Shown: piece after piece, positions 5,887-9,764 of the stretch | Layout of the letters: each line of letters begins with the position of its first letter | Position numbering within the stretch: position 1 is the stretch's first letter | From: Anaerolineae bacterium | GTDB lineage: Bacteria; Chloroflexota; Anaerolineae; JAFGEY01 | Assembly (NCBI GenBank): GCA_016929205.1 | Contig: JAFGJF010000125.1 | Coordinates: 1 to 9,764, forward strand | Direction: 5' to 3' | DNA length: 9,764 nucleotides | Notes under the pieces: model-generated | Seen by the model: only the letters and a program-made list of their open reading frames with translations | Databases searched by the model: none | Told to the model about the DNA's origin: nothing | Program-made: the position numbers and the translations under genes

Positions 5887-6422
5887 TGGACCAATGGGTG
5901 ACCGATTCTGCTCAAGTGGAACGCCTCGCCGAAGCGCGGGAGGACGAAAACTGGGCGTTTCGCGAGTGGATCAAGCGCGAGTTCGGCTTTGATGATGAGC
6001 GCCTGATGTCGGTCGTGCGCGACCTGGCTGACGCGGTCACGGCCCAGATCGATTGTACACAGTGTGCCAACTGCTGTCGCAAGACGTCCACCAGCCTGGA
6101 AGAAAAAGAGATTGAGTGCCTGGCCTCTGCTCTCGATATGAGCGTGGTTGAGGTCCAGGATACTTTTCTCGAGTACGATGAGAACCGTGGAGGACATTGG
6201 CTGCTTCCAGCGCCTTGCCCGCTGCTTGAAGGCAACCTGTGCCGGGTTTACGAGGCACGCCCTACTTCTTGCCGCGAATATCCTCATTTACACAATGATT
6301 TTCGTGCGTCCAGCATCAACCGGATCAACAACACGTTCGTCTGCCCGATCGTCTTTAACGTTGTCGAAGAGATGAAAACGGCTTTGCGCTGGCGGCGCCC
6401 TCAGCGCCGTCGTCGCAAGTGA
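5886..6422 (+). CDS. YkgJ-type cysteine-cluster protein
   Basis: A 178-aa protein with the cysteine pattern of the YkgJ / Zn- or Fe-S-cluster family. It has C57-x2-C60-x2-C63-C64, then C111-P-L-L-x-x-G-x-L-C119-x-V-Y-x-x-R-P-x-S-C129-R-x-Y-P, and C153. These cysteines probably bind a metal cluster; the biochemical role of the family is not settled. The N-terminal 55 residues are charged and helical, and the C-terminus is very basic (WRRPQRRRRK), which could touch nucleic acid. The start at 5886 overlaps the SNF2 stop by one base, with AAGGA five bases upstream. A GTG at 5883 in the same frame is possible and would add one residue. It lies in the operon between the SNF2 helicase and the AddB-like nuclease, which itself should carry a [4Fe-4S] cluster. 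A role in cluster handling or in the repair complex is an inference from position alone. Confidence 0.85.
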   Translation: MDQWVTDSAQVERLAEAREDENWAFREWIKREFGFDDERLMSVVRDLADAVTAQIDCTQCANCCRKTSTSLEEKEIECLASALDMSVVEVQDTFLEYDENRGGHWLLPAPCPLLEGNLCRVYEARPTSCREYPHLHNDFRASSINRINNTFVCPIVFNVVEEMKTALRWRRPQRRRRK

Positions 6423-6428
6423 GACGTC

Positions 6429-9400
6429 ATGGCCGTTCGGCTTGTCGTCGCTCCTGCCGGGTCTGGCAAGACGGCCTATGCTATCGAGGCTATCCGCGCG
6501 TTGCCGCCGCTGACCCCGGTACGCGTCCTCGTGCCGGACCAGCTTGACGTCGAGGCGTTCCGGCAGCGGATGGCACAGGCCGGCGGCACGTTCGGCGTGC
6601 GGGTGCAGACCTTTTATGGACTCTATGCCGACATCCTGGCCCGGGCTTGGGGTACGCTCGAACTCCCGCAGGCGCAGCCCGAGCAAGGGATGGCGTACCT
6701 GATGCCTGCCGTCCGTCAGCGGCTGATCCTGCACATTGCAGGGTCCCTTTACGATGCCGGCAAGCTGCCATACTATGCCCCCGTACGTCACTCGCCGGGA
6801 TTTGCCCGCCTGTTGGGCGACCTGTTTGGCGAGTTCAAGCGCGCTCGCGTTTTTCCGGAGGATTTGAGCCGCATCGTGTCTTCCCCTCCGTCTTCGGGGG
6901 GGATTGAGGGGGGGAATCGGCTGATCGAGCTGGCGACCCTGTATGCTGCTTACCAGCATTGGCTGCTCGAGACTGGCTGGATCGATGCCGAGGGCCAGGG
7001 CTGGTTGGCCGCGATCGCGCTGGAGCAAACCCCGTCGCTGCTTTCCGACCTGGCACTGATGGTCGTAGATGGCTTTGATGAATTCAACCCCACACAGCTG
7101 CATTTGCTGCAGCTTTTGGCTGGCCGTGCGGCGGCCACTCTCGTCACGATGACCGGCGATCTGCAGCGACCCGACCGGCTGGCACACCGCCGTTTGATCC
7201 GTGCTCGTACCGTTCTGGTCGAGACGTTTGATGTCGAAACTGTTTCGATCCCCCGGAAAAAGCAGGCTACTGCTCTCACCCATCTTGAGGCCGGCCTGTT
7301 CGAACCCGGCGTGGCGCCTCACCCGACCGGCGACGCGGTCGTTTTTCTCGAAGCGCAGAACCGCGCCTCCGAAGCCCGCGAGGCGCTGCGTTGGCTCAAG
7401 GCACGCCTGGTTCACGATCGTTTGTCGCCCTCCGATGTGGCCATCATCGCCCGTAACGTGATCGCCTACCGGCTGTTCCTGGAAGAGGTTGCCGCCGAGT
7501 TTGGCATGCCGCTGCATTTTGCCTCCGGTGACTCACTGCAGAGCAATCCGGCAGTCGCCGCGATTCTAAATCTGTTGAGACTGCCCCTCGAACCGGATCC
7601 GTGGTCGCCACGCGCTTTGATCGATGCGTTGACCAGCCCCTATCTCAATTGGTCCGGCTGTGGGCTGGAGCGAGGTGATGCCGAACGCCTTTACGATGTG
7701 GCGAACGCCGGACAGGTCGTTGCCCGGCTTGACCAGTGGCATGAGGCGTTCCAGCGCCTGGCTGCGCGCAAAGAGGCGCAAGATGGCGCCCCGGCGCGCG
7801 ATTATGAAGAGGATGATCCATCTTCTCACCGTCCCCCAAGCCGCGTGGAAGCAGCGCGCCTGGAGGCGGTCGTCCAGGCGGTTGTGGCCAGGATCACCCC
7901 TCCTCCTCGGGCCACACTGCGCGAAAGGGTGATGTGGGTGGAAGTGTTGATTGGCGACGACCCGGTTGAGGCGGGTCAGGATGCGGACGATGTCGCCTCC
8001 ATGCATGTCGTAGCCTGCGCCCGTGCGAATCCGGCCACCGCCGAGCGTGACGTCGCCGCTTTGCAGACGTTCAAAGATATCTTGCGTGCGCAAGTGCTGG
8101 CCGACGGGATGCTCGGCGGACAAGAGGGCGAGCCGCTTGCTTACGATCAGTTCGTCGCCGGGCTCGTTCAGGCTGTTCAAGAGGCGTCGTTGGACGTATC
8201 CGGTGAAAGGGAAGCGATCCTGGTTGCATCGGTGCCGGAAGCGCGGGGTCTGGCGTTCGATTCGGTTGCCTTGTTGGGGCTGTCAGAGGGCGATTTCCCT
8301 TCTGTGGAGCGCCAGGATCCCTTGTTGCGCGAGCCCGACCGCGCCTGGCTGGCCGAGCAGGGCTTTGCCATCGAGCCGCGCCTGCGCGGCGACGAGGCCA
8401 CGTTTTTCTACCAGGCCGTGACGCGCGCCCGCCGCAGGCTGCTGCTCTGCCGGCCTTACCTGGCCGATGATGGGCAGCCTTGGGAACCGTCTCCTTACTG
8501 GTCCGCCGTGCTGGGGTTGTTCGACGAGGCGCAAGTCCAGCACATCCGCCCGGTCGATCCGGTGAGCGACGTGGCCTCGGAACAGGAACTGGCTGATATG
8601 CTGCCCGGCGATGAGATAGAGGATATGGTCGCCATTCTGCACGTGCGTTCTCGGGCCGCTCATTCGCTCTGGAACGGCGATCTCTCGTCGTTGGAGGGAC
8701 GGCTGGCAGAGCGTTTTGGCCCCGACCGGCCCTGGTCGAGCAGCCGTCTGGAAACATTTGCCAAATGCCCGTTTTATTTTTGGGCGGCTTTTGTGATGGA
8801 GTTGGAGCCGCGCGATCTGCCCCGGATCGGGTTTGACGTGCTCATCCTCGGTTCGATCTATCATCTGGTGCTGGAAAGGCTCTACGATCTGGTGGCTGAC
8901 GGCGACCCGGATCGACTGCGTGCCGAACTGCCTGCCGTGGCCCAGCGGGTTTATGATGCTGCCCCGAACGAGTATGGTTTCCGTCCCACGCCGCTGTGGG
9001 AACGCCAGCAGGAGGAATTGACCGATGTGTTGCGCCGTACGGTCGAGGCGTTGATCGAGATTGCCGGTCCGTACAAACCGCTGAGGCAAGAACTGCCTTT
9101 TGGCCTGCACGAGCAGCCTCCGTTGGTCCTGAGTTCGTCCAAGAACCCCGCGCTTTCTATGCTCTTGCGCGGCTACATCGACCGGGTCGACCGCGCGCCG
9201 GACGGACGGTTGCGGATCATCGACTACAAAGCCGGGTCGACGCCCATTTCAGCCCGCGACCTGTCTGACGGGCACCGGCTGCAACTTCCGCTTTACGCAA
9301 TGGCGGCGCAGGAAGCGCTCCGGGCACCGGTCGCCAGCGGATTCTACTGGCACATCGGCTCGGCCGGACCCAGCAGCCTTCGCCTGGAAAAGTATGCGCC

Positions 9401-9575
9401 AGCAGGGGGCAAAGCAGGTGTCGCCGGGGCGATCGAGACGGCAGTCGATTACGCGATGGCGATTGGCGCAGCCGTGCGTGCCGGGCACTTTATGCCTGCG
9501 CCACCGGAGGGGGGATGTCCCCACTTTTGCCCGGCGGCGTCGTTTTGTGAATGGTATCAGCCGAGGTCGTGGTAA
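6429..9575 (+). CDS. addB: AddB-like helicase/PD-(D/E)XK nuclease subunit
   Basis: A 1048-aa subunit, near the size of AddB/RexB proteins, expected to pair with AddA in processing double-strand DNA ends for recombination. The N-terminus has an intact Walker A (A10-GSGKT, 11-15), and a Walker-B-like VVDGFDEF lies at 212-219. Residues about 655-675 (TFFYQAVTRARRRLLL) resemble helicase motif VI. The nuclease domain is at about 770-1048: H812 (GSIYHLVLERL), E888, D918 (RGYIDRVDR), D932 and K934 (IIDYK), and Q952/Y956 (QLPLY). All the expected catalytic positions are present. Four cysteines, C780, C1030, C1034 and C1040, frame the nuclease as in the AddB [4Fe-4S] type, but the last three have CxxxC-x5-C spacing where Bacillus-type AddB has CxxC-x5-C. 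A low-complexity acidic linker is at 452-474. A hairpin repeat is read in frame at 151-163. The gene starts six bases after the ykgJ stop with only a weak ribosome binding site, so coupling is likely. Confidence 0.85.
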   Translation: MAVRLVVAPAGSGKTAYAIEAIRALPPLTPVRVLVPDQLDVEAFRQRMAQAGGTFGVRVQTFYGLYADILARAWGTLELPQAQPEQGMAYLMPAVRQRLILHIAGSLYDAGKLPYYAPVRHSPGFARLLGDLFGEFKRARVFPEDLSRIVSSPPSSGGIEGGNRLIELATLYAAYQHWLLETGWIDAEGQGWLAAIALEQTPSLLSDLALMVVDGFDEFNPTQLHLLQLLAGRAAATLVTMTGDLQRPDRLAHRRLIRARTVLVETFDVETVSIPRKKQATALTHLEAGLFEPGVAPHPTGDAVVFLEAQNRASEAREALRWLKARLVHDRLSPSDVAIIARNVIAYRLFLEEVAAEFGMPLHFASGDSLQSNPAVAAILNLLRLPLEPDPWSPRALIDALTSPYLNWSGCGLERGDAERLYDVANAGQVVARLDQWHEAFQRLAARKEAQDGAPARDYEEDDPSSHRPPSRVEAARLEAVVQAVVARITPPPRATLRERVMWVEVLIGDDPVEAGQDADDVASMHVVACARANPATAERDVAALQTFKDILRAQVLADGMLGGQEGEPLAYDQFVAGLVQAVQEASLDVSGEREAILVASVPEARGLAFDSVALLGLSEGDFPSVERQDPLLREPDRAWLAEQGFAIEPRLRGDEATFFYQAVTRARRRLLLCRPYLADDGQPWEPSPYWSAVLGLFDEAQVQHIRPVDPVSDVASEQELADMLPGDEIEDMVAILHVRSRAAHSLWNGDLSSLEGRLAERFGPDRPWSSSRLETFAKCPFYFWAAFVMELEPRDLPRIGFDVLILGSIYHLVLERLYDLVADGDPDRLRAELPAVAQRVYDAAPNEYGFRPTPLWERQQEELTDVLRRTVEALIEIAGPYKPLRQELPFGLHEQPPLVLSSSKNPALSMLLRGYIDRVDRAPDGRLRIIDYKAGSTPISARDLSDGHRLQLPLYAMAAQEALRAPVASGFYWHIGSAGPSSLRLEKYAPAGGKAGVAGAIETAVDYAMAIGAAVRAGHFMPAPPEGGCPHFCPAASFCEWYQPRSW
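6879..6917 (+). repeat. Hairpin-forming C-run/G-run repeat inserted in frame in addB
   Basis: CCCCTCCG (6883-6890), loop TCTT, CGGGGGGG (6895-6902) forms an 8-bp stem with one T-G pair, followed by ATTGAGGGGGGG. It is 13 codons long and encodes SSPPSSGGIEGGN, a flexible insert unlike the helical protein on both sides. It resembles short dispersed bacterial repeats built on a CCTCCG-loop-CGGAGG core. Confidence 0.5.
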
Positions 9576-9576
9576 G

Positions 9577-9764
9577 ATGAAGATCCTCGATTTGTTGCAA
9601 CTCACCCATCCGCAGGCCCAAGCGGCCACGGCCGGTGACCATATCGTCGTTACCGCCGGTGCCGGATCGGGCAAGACGCGCACCCTGGTCGGGCGTTACC
9701 TGGCCTTGCTGGACGCCGGAGTGCCTCTGCGCAGCATCGCCGCAATCACGTTTACCGAAAAAGC
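9577..9764 (+). CDS. addA: N-terminus of an AddA-like UvrD-family helicase (partial, runs off the right edge)
   Basis: Sixty-two codons are visible. A Q-motif-like opening (LTHPQAQAA, 9-17) precedes Walker A AGAGSGKTRTL (27-37, with K33) and motif Ia AITFTEKA (56-63). This order is typical of superfamily 1A UvrD/Rep/AddA/RecB helicases. The start ATG lies one base after the addB stop, with GAGG (9563-9566) ten bases upstream inside the end of addB. Its position directly behind addB is the usual arrangement for addAB operons and makes AddA much more likely than a general UvrD. The nuclease domain expected at the AddA C-terminus lies beyond the window. Confidence 0.8.
   Translation, partial: MKILDLLQLTHPQAQAATAGDHIVVTAGAGSGKTRTLVGRYLALLDAGVPLRSIAAITFTEK

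Noticed and set aside
6288..7517. 409-codon open frame on the minus strand
   Set aside because: It lies antisense to ykgJ and addB, where intact helicase and cysteine motifs are present on the plus strand. It shows no recognisable domain and is a typical mirror frame of GC-rich coding DNA.
9511..9522. GGGGA-TG-TCCCC palindrome near the end of addB
   Set aside because: The two-base loop is too tight, and the codons encode the Fe-S cysteine region, which explains the sequence.

Overview
This window looks like a chromosomal stretch from a moderately GC-rich, uncultured-type bacterium. Protein style and gene content (a SWIM-SNF2 helicase, YkgJ and an AddB/AddA pair in one run, plus a DUF4838-type protein) are most reminiscent of Chloroflexota (Anaerolineae or Caldilineae-like). 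That assignment is an inference from gene style; no rRNA or other marker is present.

Layout. (1) 1-76, minus strand: the first 25 codons of a gene that leaves the window, probably an AAA-type ATPase, with a very good Shine-Dalgarno. (2) 77-387: a divergent promoter region serving that gene and the next. (3) 388-2325, plus strand: a DUF4838-type protein with a GH67-like N-terminal region, function unknown. (4) 2326-3009: a 684-base gap with a short out-of-frame coding-like tail, a small hairpin, and a compact 141-bp MITE-like element (18-bp terminal inverted repeats, a near-complete foldback interior, and a perfect 11-bp direct repeat on both sides). It ends with one strong extended -10 promoter and a leader hairpin just before the operon. 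(5) 3010 to the right edge, plus strand: a tightly packed operon. It contains a SWIM-zinc-finger SNF2 helicase (958 aa), a YkgJ-type cysteine-cluster protein (178 aa, overlapping by 1 nt), an AddB-like helicase/nuclease (1048 aa, 6 nt gap) and the start of an AddA-like UvrD-family helicase (1 nt gap).

How the genes may work together. AddA and AddB form the AddAB helicase-nuclease that processes double-strand DNA ends for recombination. The AddB-like protein keeps the Walker A motif, all recognisable PD-(D/E)XK nuclease residues and four cysteines expected to hold a [4Fe-4S] cluster. The SNF2 ATPase could remodel protein-DNA complexes at the same sites. The YkgJ-type protein is a small metal- or Fe-S-binding candidate whose gene sits directly in front of the Fe-S nuclease gene.

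The items most worth following are the MITE-like foldback whose arm differences are almost all G-U compatible on one strand, the unannotated C-terminal third of the SNF2 protein (possible degenerate nucleotidyltransferase plus HEPN-like bundle), and a hairpin-type repeat read in frame inside addB.
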